From: an uncultured Holophagaceae bacterium
GTDB lineage: Bacteria > Acidobacteriota > Holophagae > Holophagales > Holophagaceae
DNA: 27,332 nucleotides
Direction: 5' to 3'
Assembly: GCA_903890595.1 (NCBI GenBank)
Contig: CAITBU010000261.1
Coordinates: 1-27,332, forward strand
The position numbers and the translations under genes were made by a program. Of this stretch, positions 16,408-23,985 are shown in pieces; position 1 is the stretch's first letter; every line of letters starts with the position of its first letter. Under the pieces are notes generated by a model. It did not search any database, was not told the origin of the DNA, and saw only the letters and a list, made by a program, of their open reading frames with translations.

Positions 16408-16421
16408 CTCGCCGTAGCGAG
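16408..16421 (-). promoter_or_regulatory. UACG-tetraloop hairpin at the ribosome site
   Basis: On the minus strand CTCGC-TACG-GCGAG forms a 5-bp stem with a UACG loop closed by C-G, a member of the exceptionally stable UNCG tetraloop class. It ends two bases before the GGAGG of the TIGR03118 gene, so it could influence ribosome access or mRNA stability. The functional role is inference. Confidence 0.4.
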
Positions 16422-16600
16422 GGCTGTTTGGGTTTTTTGCGCGCCGGGAGAGGATCCCCAGTTGGCTCAGAGTCGGGGCCAGGGGGAGGCCTCACCAGAT
16501 CCGGTTCGGAATTGCTGGCCCATCCGGTTGCTTTCATGACACCTTTTTCTACGGGCTGGACATTTAGGTCCCGTCCAAGCCACCTCTGCACACCTTTCCC

Positions 16601-17662
16601 ATGTCCCTGAACCTTCGCTGGCTCCTTCCTCTGATCGCCTCGGCCGCCTTCGGCCAGGAGGCGGTGGCCTACTTCCCTGAGCCCACCGATCGGGGGCGCT
16701 TCGCCTGGGAGATGACCCTCTGGCGGGACCAGGTGGAGGACCCGAGGACGCCCTCTGCGAGCTTCAACCGCTTGGGGGCGCAGCTTCGTCTCCGCTGGAC
16801 CTGGGAGCAGGACTGGTTGCGCCTGGTGGCGGGCACTCGCTCCGCCATGGGGACTGACGGAAATCGCTTCAACCTGCCGCGCTGGGATCAGCAGCCCTCC
16901 AACGGTACGCAGCTGGACGTTGGCCACGCCGACCTCTCCTGGGTGACAGCCCAGACCTTCGGAACCCTGCGCCTGGGCTTCCAGGAAAACGCCTTGGTGA
17001 CGTCCCAGGTCATGTGGGACCAGGACCTCCGCTTCCTTGGCGCCGGCGGCATCGCCGGGGTGCGCGACCTGGAGGGCCTCCTCGGGGAGGCCAGCCTCCG
17101 GGGTGCTGCGGGTCGGGTTCGGGACATCCTGGGCGGGGATGTGGACCTTGCTGCGGTGCAGGGTGTTCTAAAGACGGATCTGGGCCCCACCTCCTGGACG
17201 TTGCACGCCGGGCGCTGGGGGCTGGCCTGGGACCCCGGCAGCGCCCGCCTGCGCCGCCTGCCCGGTGGCAGTGCCACGGCCCGCCAGAAGCTTGTGGTGG
17301 ACACGGGTGGACTGGTTGGGACCTGGCATGTGGCTTTCCCCCTGGCCTTCAGCTGGTCCGCATCCAGGGACCGGGCGACCGGGGAGACCAGCGGGGAGGC
17401 GCAGGTCTCTGCCGGCAGCCGGGAGCGGGTCTACTGGCCCCACCTCGCCTACACCTGGCAGCGGCTCTCTGCCACGGGCTCGCTCTACCCGGTCAATGGG
17501 GACGAGTGGTGGTTCTACCGCCGGGCCCGAGGCCCCCGGGTGGACCTCTCGGTGCCGCTGCCGGGCCACTGGCTGGTGAGCCTCTCGGTCATTCAGCAGC
17601 GGCCCGAAGGCGAGACTGGCCTCTCCACCCGCAGCCTGCTGACCCTCACCCGACGGTTCTGA
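16601..17662 (+). CDS. Predicted outer-membrane beta-barrel protein, unknown function
   Basis: I do not recognise the family with certainty. The 353-residue product has a short signal peptide (LRWLLPLIASAAFGQ) and many alternating hydrophobic/polar stretches such as TLRLGFQENALV, TWHVAFPLAFSWSAS and YTWQRLSATGSLYP. It ends LLTLTRRF with the terminal Phe typical of outer-membrane barrels. It is rich in Trp and Arg. It resembles small porin-like proteins encoded next to cupredoxin genes. It starts on the plus strand 205 bases from the divergent lipoprotein gene and ends 3 bases from the convergent cupredoxin gene. No strong ribosome site precedes the ATG, so the start is less certain. Confidence 0.75.
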   Translation: MSLNLRWLLPLIASAAFGQEAVAYFPEPTDRGRFAWEMTLWRDQVEDPRTPSASFNRLGAQLRLRWTWEQDWLRLVAGTRSAMGTDGNRFNLPRWDQQPSNGTQLDVGHADLSWVTAQTFGTLRLGFQENALVTSQVMWDQDLRFLGAGGIAGVRDLEGLLGEASLRGAAGRVRDILGGDVDLAAVQGVLKTDLGPTSWTLHAGRWGLAWDPGSARLRRLPGGSATARQKLVVDTGGLVGTWHVAFPLAFSWSASRDRATGETSGEAQVSAGSRERVYWPHLAYTWQRLSATGSLYPVNGDEWWFYRRARGPRVDLSVPLPGHWLVSLSVIQQRPEGETGLSTRSLLTLTRRF

Positions 17663-17665
17663 GGC

Positions 17666-18349
17666 TTAGTAGTTCCGCTCGTCCACGGGCGGGGCGTAGT
17701 CCCGGCCGAACTTGTTCTTGTGGGGCTCGAGGACAGGCAGGGAGGCTTCCAGCTCCCAGGAGCCCTGGGTCACGCCTTCGCCGACATTCAGGATCCAGAC
17801 CTTCTCTCCGGCTTCGGGATGCCAGAGGCGGAGGCGGTAGGAACCCGGGGGTACCGCATCGAAGGCCAGGCCCGTCCGGCCATCCAGGAGCTGGGCGAAG
17901 GGGGTGGTGACCACCAGGAGGAAGGCGTTCATCTGGTGGTGGACATTGCAGTACAGCTTCACCAGGCCGGGGTTGGCAACCTTCACCCGGGGGTTGTCGC
18001 CGGGCCGGTACTGGCCGGTGTCGAAGCGGTTGCCTGGGGTCACGCTGAACACGTTGTGAAGGATGTGGTCCAGGTTGGGGAAGACCACCTCCGTACCCGG
18101 CGTGGCCAGGGAGACTCTGGGGGTGAAGGCCTTGCCCACCGTCCGGATGACCACTGGCTTCAGGGGTTTCACGGCCGCCAGGGGGGCGTTCAGTGGCTCC
18201 AGGATGGCCACGACGTCCTGCAGGGAAGGGCGCACCCGACCCCCCTTGTCCCGGAGGTGGACCGGACCCTGGACGCTGCCCGCCGTCAGGGGCACAGCCA
18301 GGAGCAGCAGCCCCACGGCCCCTTGGCACAAACGGTTTCGGCTATTCAT
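17666..18349 (-). CDS. Periplasmic cupredoxin-fold protein (methylamine utilization protein-like)
   Basis: The 227-residue protein has a signal peptide (AVGLLLLAVPLTAGS) and a plastocyanin-like domain. Likely type I copper ligands are His98 in HILHNV, Cys134 and His137 in LYCNVHHQM, and Met140. The C-terminal part (about 150-205), with GLAFDAVPPGSYRLRLWHPEAG, resembles a carboxypeptidase-regulatory-like beta-sandwich. Such proteins are often annotated as methylamine utilization proteins, but no methylamine dehydrogenase genes are present. The likely role is periplasmic copper binding or electron transfer. The ATG at 18349 is chosen; the codon before it is TTG. A -35/-10 pair lies so close that the transcript may be leaderless. 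The gene is divergent from the sensor kinase (45 bp) and convergent with the outer-membrane gene (3 bp). Confidence 0.87.
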   Translation of the reverse strand: MNSRNRLCQGAVGLLLLAVPLTAGSVQGPVHLRDKGGRVRPSLQDVVAILEPLNAPLAAVKPLKPVVIRTVGKAFTPRVSLATPGTEVVFPNLDHILHNVFSVTPGNRFDTGQYRPGDNPRVKVANPGLVKLYCNVHHQMNAFLLVVTTPFAQLLDGRTGLAFDAVPPGSYRLRLWHPEAGEKVWILNVGEGVTQGSWELEASLPVLEPHKNKFGRDYAPPVDERNY

Positions 18350-18358
18350 CAAAAATAG

Positions 18359-18385
18359 ATTCTATGCAAGCATGCGACCAGTCAA
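18359..18385 (-). promoter_or_regulatory. Promoter of the cupredoxin gene with overlapping palindrome
   Basis: On the minus strand TTGACT (18385-18380) and TAGAAT (18364-18359) are separated by 15 bases. The expected transcription start falls within a few bases of the ATG at 18349. The palindrome ATAGA-T-TCTAT (18355-18365) overlaps the -10 and could be an operator. The -35 also overlaps the AAGGA ribosome site of the divergent kinase. Confidence 0.4.
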
Positions 18386-18394
18386 GGATTCCCG

Positions 18395-20548
18395 ATGCAG
18401 CCAACCATGAGGTGGTACCAGACCCTGGCGTGGACGTTTTTTGTCCGCCAGGCGGCCGCCATTCTCGGGCTCCTGGCGATCATTCTCTGGGTGGCCTATA
18501 GCGAGGCCGAGCGGGGGGCCCGAACCTCCGCCAGTGCCAGCCTCACGGCCGGGGGCTATGTCCTGGACCGGGCCTTTGAGCAGCAGGGGCGGGCCATGGA
18601 TGCCGGCCTGGAGGTCTTCACCCAGTACTCCGGAAACGTGGCCCTCATCGAGCACGCCCTGGAGTCGGAGGCCACCACCAGTCTGGCTGAGGCCCTGGCC
18701 GAGAACCTCCCCAGGCTGAGTGCAGAGACCGCTTTGGTGGTCCGTCAGGACGGCACCCTCCTCGCCAGCACCACCGGGGGCGGCCGGCCCACTTTGCCCC
18801 AGGTGGGCATCCTCCAGATGGCCCTGGCCCCTGAGCTGGCCAAGGAGGCGGGCCAGCCTGGCCCCTTCTACCGCGGCTTCTTTCGAGAGGACTGGGGCGA
18901 CCGCCCTGGGGTCTACCATGCGGTGGCCCGCCCCCTGCGTTCCCCCGCTGGAAAGCCCCTGGGGGCCATGCTGGTGGGTGTGCGGGTGGACGACCGCCTG
19001 GCCTCCGACCTCCGCCGCTTGGCCGTGGCGGGTCCCCTGCGCGGCGATGCTGCGGCCCAGCTGGCGGTGCTCAGCCAGTTTGGGACCCTCGGTACGACGT
19101 TCTCTGAAGCGGAGGCCCTCAACCGGCTGCTGGCCCGGGAACCCAACCTGCTGGCTGTGCGAGGGCAGGTCCTGGACGGCCAGCGCTCTAGCGTGCTGCC
19201 CCTGCAGGTGGGAGGCCGCGCCTACCTCGGCATGATCTCCCCCCTGCGCGGGGTGAACGCCCTGGACCTGGAGATGGCCACGGTGCTGATGATGCCCGTA
19301 GAGCCCCTCCGGGCACCCTTCCGCAACCTGCAGAAGGCCATCCTGATCGTGGGGGTGGTGGGCCTGCTCGTGGCCCTGGGGCTCAGCCTCTACCTGGCCC
19401 GCAAGGTCACCGCACCGCTCAAGGCCCTGGCCACCGCCGCCGAGGGTCTGGCCAAGGGAGAGCTCCCGGAGACCTTGGCCATCCTGCCCACCCAGGACGA
19501 GGTGGGCGTCCTGACCCGGACCTTCAAGTCCATGGTGGCTGAGCTGAAGACGAAGGATGAGTGGCTGGCCCTCCTGGAGGGGGCACGGAAGAACCAGGGC
19601 GGCATCGGCCACCCTCCGGCCGAGGGGCTGGACCTGCTGCCGGGGATGGTGAGCCTGCACCCCGGAGTGGCGACCCTGGAGGCTGGCGTGGAACTCCCCG
19701 AAGTCCTCCGGGATGGCTGCGTCTTCGCCGACCGGTACCGGGTGGACGGGCTCCTGGGGCGGGGTGGCATGGGTGTGGTCCTGCGGGTGCACGACCTGCA
19801 CCTGGATGAGGAAGTGGCCCTCAAGGTGGTCCGCTCCGGGCTGGCGAAGGACCCGGCCTTCCTGGATCTCATGAAGCAGGAGATCCGCCTCGCCCGCAAG
19901 ATCACCCACCGCTACGTGCTGCGCACCCATGACTTCGGCGAGTCCGATGGCCTGCCCTTCGTGACCATGGAATACCTCAACGGCATCACCCTCCGCAGCC
20001 TGCTGGATGGGCGGGGGCGCCTCCCTCTGCCGCTCGTCCTGCGGATCGCCCGTCAGGTGGCTGAAGGACTGGAGGCGGCGCATGCGGTCGGTGTGGTCCA
20101 CCGAGACATCAAGCCCGCCAACGTGCTGTTCGACGGGCGGGGTGATGTGAAGATCATGGACTTCGGCCTGGCCGCGCCCACGGCGGGTCTGGCTGCCAGC
20201 GATGGCGGGTCCATCGTTGGCTCGCCCCGCTACATGTCCCCGGAGCAGATTCGCGGGAACCGCGTGGATGCCCGCACGGACCTCTATGCCCTGGGGGTCA
20301 TGCTCTTCGAACTGTGCTCGGGCCTCCCCCCCTTTGACAGCGGCAGCATCGGCAGCCTCCTGACCCTGCACCTCAGCACCCCGGCACCTGCCCTATCGGG
20401 GGTGATGCCTGGGATCACGCCAGAGCTGGATGCCCTGCTGAAGCGGCTCATGGCCAAGGCACCGGAGGACCGCCCCCAGACCGCCGCCGAGGTGGCTGAG
20501 ATCCTGAAGCTCCTGGCATCCAGGGGGGGCAACAGCACCCTCTCCTGA
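18395..20548 (+). CDS. Transmembrane sensor-HAMP-Ser/Thr protein kinase
   Basis: The 717-residue protein joins a chemoreceptor-like input to a Hanks-type kinase. It has a membrane segment at about 12-34, an extracytoplasmic sensor region (35-310, Cache-like, with GVYHAVARPLRSPAGKPLGAMLVG), a second membrane segment at 314-335, a HAMP linker (336-390), an approximately 55-residue spacer, and a protein kinase domain (446-710). Kinase motifs are complete: GRGGMG glycine loop, Lys477 in VALKVV, catalytic Asp571 in HRDIKPANV, Asp589 of DFG, and SPRYMSPEQ. There are no PASTA repeats. It probably phosphorylates cytoplasmic targets in response to a periplasmic signal. ATG at 18395 has AAGGA six bases upstream. 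It is divergent from the cupredoxin gene, suggesting a shared signal. Ligand and substrate are unknown. Confidence 0.92.
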   Translation: MQPTMRWYQTLAWTFFVRQAAAILGLLAIILWVAYSEAERGARTSASASLTAGGYVLDRAFEQQGRAMDAGLEVFTQYSGNVALIEHALESEATTSLAEALAENLPRLSAETALVVRQDGTLLASTTGGGRPTLPQVGILQMALAPELAKEAGQPGPFYRGFFREDWGDRPGVYHAVARPLRSPAGKPLGAMLVGVRVDDRLASDLRRLAVAGPLRGDAAAQLAVLSQFGTLGTTFSEAEALNRLLAREPNLLAVRGQVLDGQRSSVLPLQVGGRAYLGMISPLRGVNALDLEMATVLMMPVEPLRAPFRNLQKAILIVGVVGLLVALGLSLYLARKVTAPLKALATAAEGLAKGELPETLAILPTQDEVGVLTRTFKSMVAELKTKDEWLALLEGARKNQGGIGHPPAEGLDLLPGMVSLHPGVATLEAGVELPEVLRDGCVFADRYRVDGLLGRGGMGVVLRVHDLHLDEEVALKVVRSGLAKDPAFLDLMKQEIRLARKITHRYVLRTHDFGESDGLPFVTMEYLNGITLRSLLDGRGRLPLPLVLRIARQVAEGLEAAHAVGVVHRDIKPANVLFDGRGDVKIMDFGLAAPTAGLAASDGGSIVGSPRYMSPEQIRGNRVDARTDLYALGVMLFELCSGLPPFDSGSIGSLLTLHLSTPAPALSGVMPGITPELDALLKRLMAKAPEDRPQTAAEVAEILKLLASRGGNSTLS

Positions 20549-20705
20549 GCGGGCCCCTGGCCGCAGCAGTGCCGGTTCCAACCGGATGCCTGGGAATTCG
20601 CTGAACGGATCTGGAGGGCGGTGAGCTGAGGGTGGAGATTGGGGTCTCAACCGGCGCTTCAGCTTTGGCGCTCGCCCACCCAACCCAGCCTCGGCGTCGA
20701 GGCCC

Positions 20706-21218
20706 ATGCGGGGAATCTCCATGCCGAACCATGAATCCAAACCTCCCGCCGCCCTGGGTTCCGGCGTGGACCGCAGGGCCTTTTGCTTGGGTGCCCTGGC
20801 GGCAGGGCTGGCTCTGGCCAGCAGCGGCTGTGGCGGGGGGTCCGCCGCTGACCCCATGCCGGGCCCAGCGCCCACGCTGCCCGTCACCACCACCGACACC
20901 AAGGCCGGCCTGCTGGCCACGCCGAATGGGACCACCCGGGACTACCGGAACCAGGGGAGCTTCTTCCTCGTGAGGGATGCCACCGGCATCTACGCCATGA
21001 CGGCCATCTGCACGCACCTGGGGTGCACCGTGGGCTTGTCGTCGGGCGGCAGCCTCCTCTGCCCCTGCCATGGCAGTCAGTACGACCTGGCCGGAGCGAA
21101 CCTGGTGGGCCCCGCCGTCCTACCCCTGGCCCACCTCGAAGTCACCGAGGCCACCCCTGGCGGCTTCCTAACCGTCAACCCCGCCCGCCCCGTGGCCGCA
21201 GCGGCGAGGCTGAGCTGA
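20706..21218 (+). CDS. Tat-exported Rieske [2Fe-2S] protein
   Basis: The 170-residue protein has a twin-arginine signal (DRRAFCLGALAAGLALASSGC; the final Cys42 may be lipidated) followed by a Rieske domain. Motif 1 is CTHLGC (Cys102, His104, Cys107) and motif 2 is CPCHGS (Cys119, Cys121, His122); Cys102/His104/Cys119/His122 bind the cluster and Cys107-Cys121 form the stabilising disulfide. It could be the iron-sulfur subunit of a quinol oxidoreductase or a free-standing Rieske electron carrier; no cytochrome b gene is adjacent. The ATG at 20706 has GAGG upstream; the ATG at 20721, with GGGGA upstream, is an equally plausible start. It is 157 bases after the kinase gene and ends directly at the tRNA-derived repeat. 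Confidence 0.92.
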   Translation: MRGISMPNHESKPPAALGSGVDRRAFCLGALAAGLALASSGCGGGSAADPMPGPAPTLPVTTTDTKAGLLATPNGTTRDYRNQGSFFLVRDATGIYAMTAICTHLGCTVGLSSGGSLLCPCHGSQYDLAGANLVGPAVLPLAHLEVTEATPGGFLTVNPARPVAAAARLS

Positions 21219-21242
21219 GGTCGGCGCTTCGACAACCGCCCG
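21219..21242 (+). repeat. Inverted remnant of tRNA-Val 3' half (copy 1)
   Basis: The segment GGTCGGCGCTTCGACAACCG continuing to 21242 matches the variable-loop/T-arm of the minus-strand tRNA-Val but lies on the plus strand. It shares GGTCGGCG, TTCGA and CCGCCCG, with one substitution and a small indel region. It directly follows the Rieske stop codon. Confidence 0.5.
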
Positions 21243-21306
21243 ACGATACAAATCAAAAGGCCGCGGTTGCGGCCTTTTGATGGTTGGCGCGGGCGGTCTC
21301 GAACCG
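21235..21306 (-). repeat. Direct repeat copy 1: truncated tRNA-Val 3' end plus terminator
   Basis: This 72-base unit differs from copy 2 (21406-21476) at only three positions: two substitutions and one extra base. It contains the last 26 bases of tRNA-Val, including encoded CCA (21281-21283), the acceptor strand and half of the T-arm, followed by the terminator palindrome. The 5' part of the tRNA is absent, so it cannot make a tRNA. Confidence 0.85.
21253..21280. terminator. Bidirectional terminator after the Rieske gene (copy 1)
   Basis: A perfect 12-bp stem with the four-base loop GGTT runs from TCAAAAGGCCGC to GCGGCCTTTTGA. The A and T runs at its two ends give a T tract on either strand, so it can end the Rieske transcript and any read-through from the tRNA. 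Confidence 0.8.
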
Positions 21307-21392
21307 TGCGTCCGGCTGGGCACGGGGCCTGATCGCTTCCGGCGCTCCACAGGAGCACCTCCAGCGGGCCCCTACCTGCCCGCCGGACTTTC

Positions 21393-21413
21393 TCGGCGGT
21401 CCGAGACCGCCCG
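21393..21413 (+). repeat. Inverted remnant of tRNA-Val T-arm (copy 2)
   Basis: The plus-strand sequence forms a T-arm hairpin GGCGG-TCCGAGA-CCGCC and matches 20 of 21 bases of the minus-strand tRNA-Val T-arm region. Bases 21402-21413 are therefore a perfect 12-bp inverted repeat of 21460-21471 inside the intact tRNA, flanking the terminator. Confidence 0.6.
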
Positions 21414-21476
21414 ACGATATAAATCAAAAGGCCGCAGTTGCGGCCTTTTGTGGTTGGCGCGGGCGGTCTCGAACCG
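21406..21476 (-). repeat. Direct repeat copy 2: 3' end of intact tRNA-Val plus terminator
   Basis: This 71-base unit is repeated almost exactly 171 bases away at 21235-21306. Here it is part of the intact tRNA gene and its terminator. The 99 bases between the copies (21307-21405) hold no recognisable gene apart from the inverted T-arm remnant. Confidence 0.85.
21425..21450 (-). terminator. Rho-independent terminator of tRNA-Val
   Basis: An 11-bp stem CAAAAGGCCGC/GCGGCCTTTTG with the loop AACT (minus strand) begins immediately after the encoded CCA of the tRNA. It is followed on the minus strand by the AT-rich stretch ATTTATAT. Confidence 0.85.
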
Positions 21477-21525
21477 CCGACCCCCACCGTGTCAAGGTGG
21501 TGCTCTACCGCTGAGCTACGCGCCA
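21451..21525 (-). tRNA. tRNA-Val (anticodon GAC), CCA encoded
   Basis: The minus strand folds into a complete 75-base cloverleaf. It has acceptor TGGCGCG/CGCGCCA, D-arm GCTC/GAGC with loop AGCGGTA, and anticodon stem CCACC/GGTGG with loop TTGACAC (anticodon GAC, valine). The variable loop is GGGTC, the T-arm is GGCGG/CCGCC with loop TTCGAGA, the discriminator is A, and CCA is encoded. All stems pair perfectly. A promoter lies just upstream and a terminator directly downstream. Confidence 0.97.
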
Positions 21526-21537
21526 ATGCGAGGCTCT

Positions 21538-21565
21538 ATTCTAGCGCAACGGCTGAGGCTGTCGA
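21538..21565 (-). promoter_or_regulatory. Promoter of tRNA-Val
   Basis: On the minus strand TCGACA (21565-21560) and TAGAAT (21543-21538) are separated by 16 bases; each matches five of six consensus positions. Transcription would start near 21531, a few bases before the mature tRNA 5' end at 21525. Confidence 0.7.
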
Positions 21566-21613
21566 GGGTGGGTCTTCAGGGCTAAGCCTGGGGGCCTGCG
21601 GGGGCTAGGGCGC

Positions 21614-21745
21614 CTAGGACTGGAGGGTCCACATCAGGATGGCCGCCAGGGTGATCGCCGCGAGGACGATCCAGTTCCCCGCCTGGGGGTGGTCGATGGC
21701 GAAGCGCAGGAAGGGATGGGGCGCATGGGGAAGGTGGGTGCTCAT
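21614..21745 (-). CDS. Single-span membrane microprotein, 43 aa
   Basis: A 43-residue frame starts with ATG at 21745, four bases after GAGGT, and ends in TAG. The N-terminus is polar and rich in His and Pro (MSTHLPHAPHPFLRF). Residues 23-40 form one hydrophobic helix (GNWIVLAAITLAAILMW) ending just before the C-terminus. It lies 82 bases downstream of a similar 38-codon gene and upstream of the tRNA-Val promoter, on the glmS strand. Both microproteins begin M-x-T-H and start their membrane helix after an Asp/Asn-Trp pair, so they may be paralogues. I do not recognise the family; a small subunit of a membrane complex is a guess. A GGGGG/CCCCC hairpin (21761-21776) lies between the two genes. 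Confidence 0.62.
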   Translation of the reverse strand: MSTHLPHAPHPFLRFAIDHPQAGNWIVLAAITLAAILMWTLQS

Positions 21746-21827
21746 GGCGACCTCGGTTCCGGGGGATGAAGCCCCCCCAAGGATGGGTCCAGCCAGCTGC
21801 TCGCGCCCGGATTTCTTGGCTGGGCGT

Positions 21828-21944
21828 TCAGGAGCGGAAATCGGGCCAGAAGAGCCAGGCGACCAGGGCTCCGGTCAGGATAAGGACCCAGTCCAGGAAA
21901 GTCGTTCCGCTGCTGCTTGGGTGCCGAAGGGAATGGGTGACCAT
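21828..21944 (-). CDS. Single-span membrane microprotein, 38 aa
   Basis: A 38-residue frame starts with ATG at 21944, six bases after a strong AAGGAG ribosome site, and stops with TGA. The N-terminus (MVTHSLRHPSSSGTTF) is polar. Residues 18-33 form a hydrophobic helix (WVLILTGALVAWLFW) followed by the short tail PDFRS. It lies 91 bases downstream of glmS on the same strand, so it may share the glmS transcript. The intervening leader can form two small hairpins (CCTC/GAGG and AGAG/CTCT). It shares its N-terminal pattern and helix placement with the 43-aa gene downstream. No known family is recognised. The ribosome site and membrane-helix composition make it more credible than a random frame. 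Confidence 0.65.
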   Translation of the reverse strand: MVTHSLRHPSSSGTTFLDWVLILTGALVAWLFWPDFRS

Positions 21945-22035
21945 GGGGGTCTCCTTCCAGAGCGTCCCTCTCAGCACCCAGGATCGTCCCCTCCGTGGAG
22001 GCTCGCCGTAACAAATCGGGAACTTCTGCGCCCGG

Positions 22036-23868
<1,833 letters not shown>

Positions 23869-23985
23869 GGGAGACCCCCTATAACGTCACCTTACCGTGC
23901 AGGAGGCCGGCTTCCTATGGGGTGGCGGCTACCCGAACCGTGGGCGTTTCGCCGCACCCACCCTGTGGCGGATTGGCCCCGCCCC

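Noticed and set aside
16516..16534. Sigma-54-like sequence upstream of the outer-membrane protein gene
   Set aside because: TGGCCC and TTGCTTT look good but GG and GC are 11 bases apart, not 10, a spacing sigma-54 tolerates poorly.
18362..20371. 669-codon minus-strand frame opposite the Ser/Thr kinase
   Set aside because: Shadow frame; all kinase motifs lie on the plus strand.
20572..20585. Inverted repeat CCGGTT-CC-AACCGG after the kinase gene
   Set aside because: Short stem with a loop too small for full pairing and no T run; not supported as a terminator.
21964..21981. TPP-riboswitch-like string (GGTGCTGAGAGG, minus strand) before the 38-aa microprotein
   Set aside because: The second conserved TPP arm and the rest of the fold are absent.
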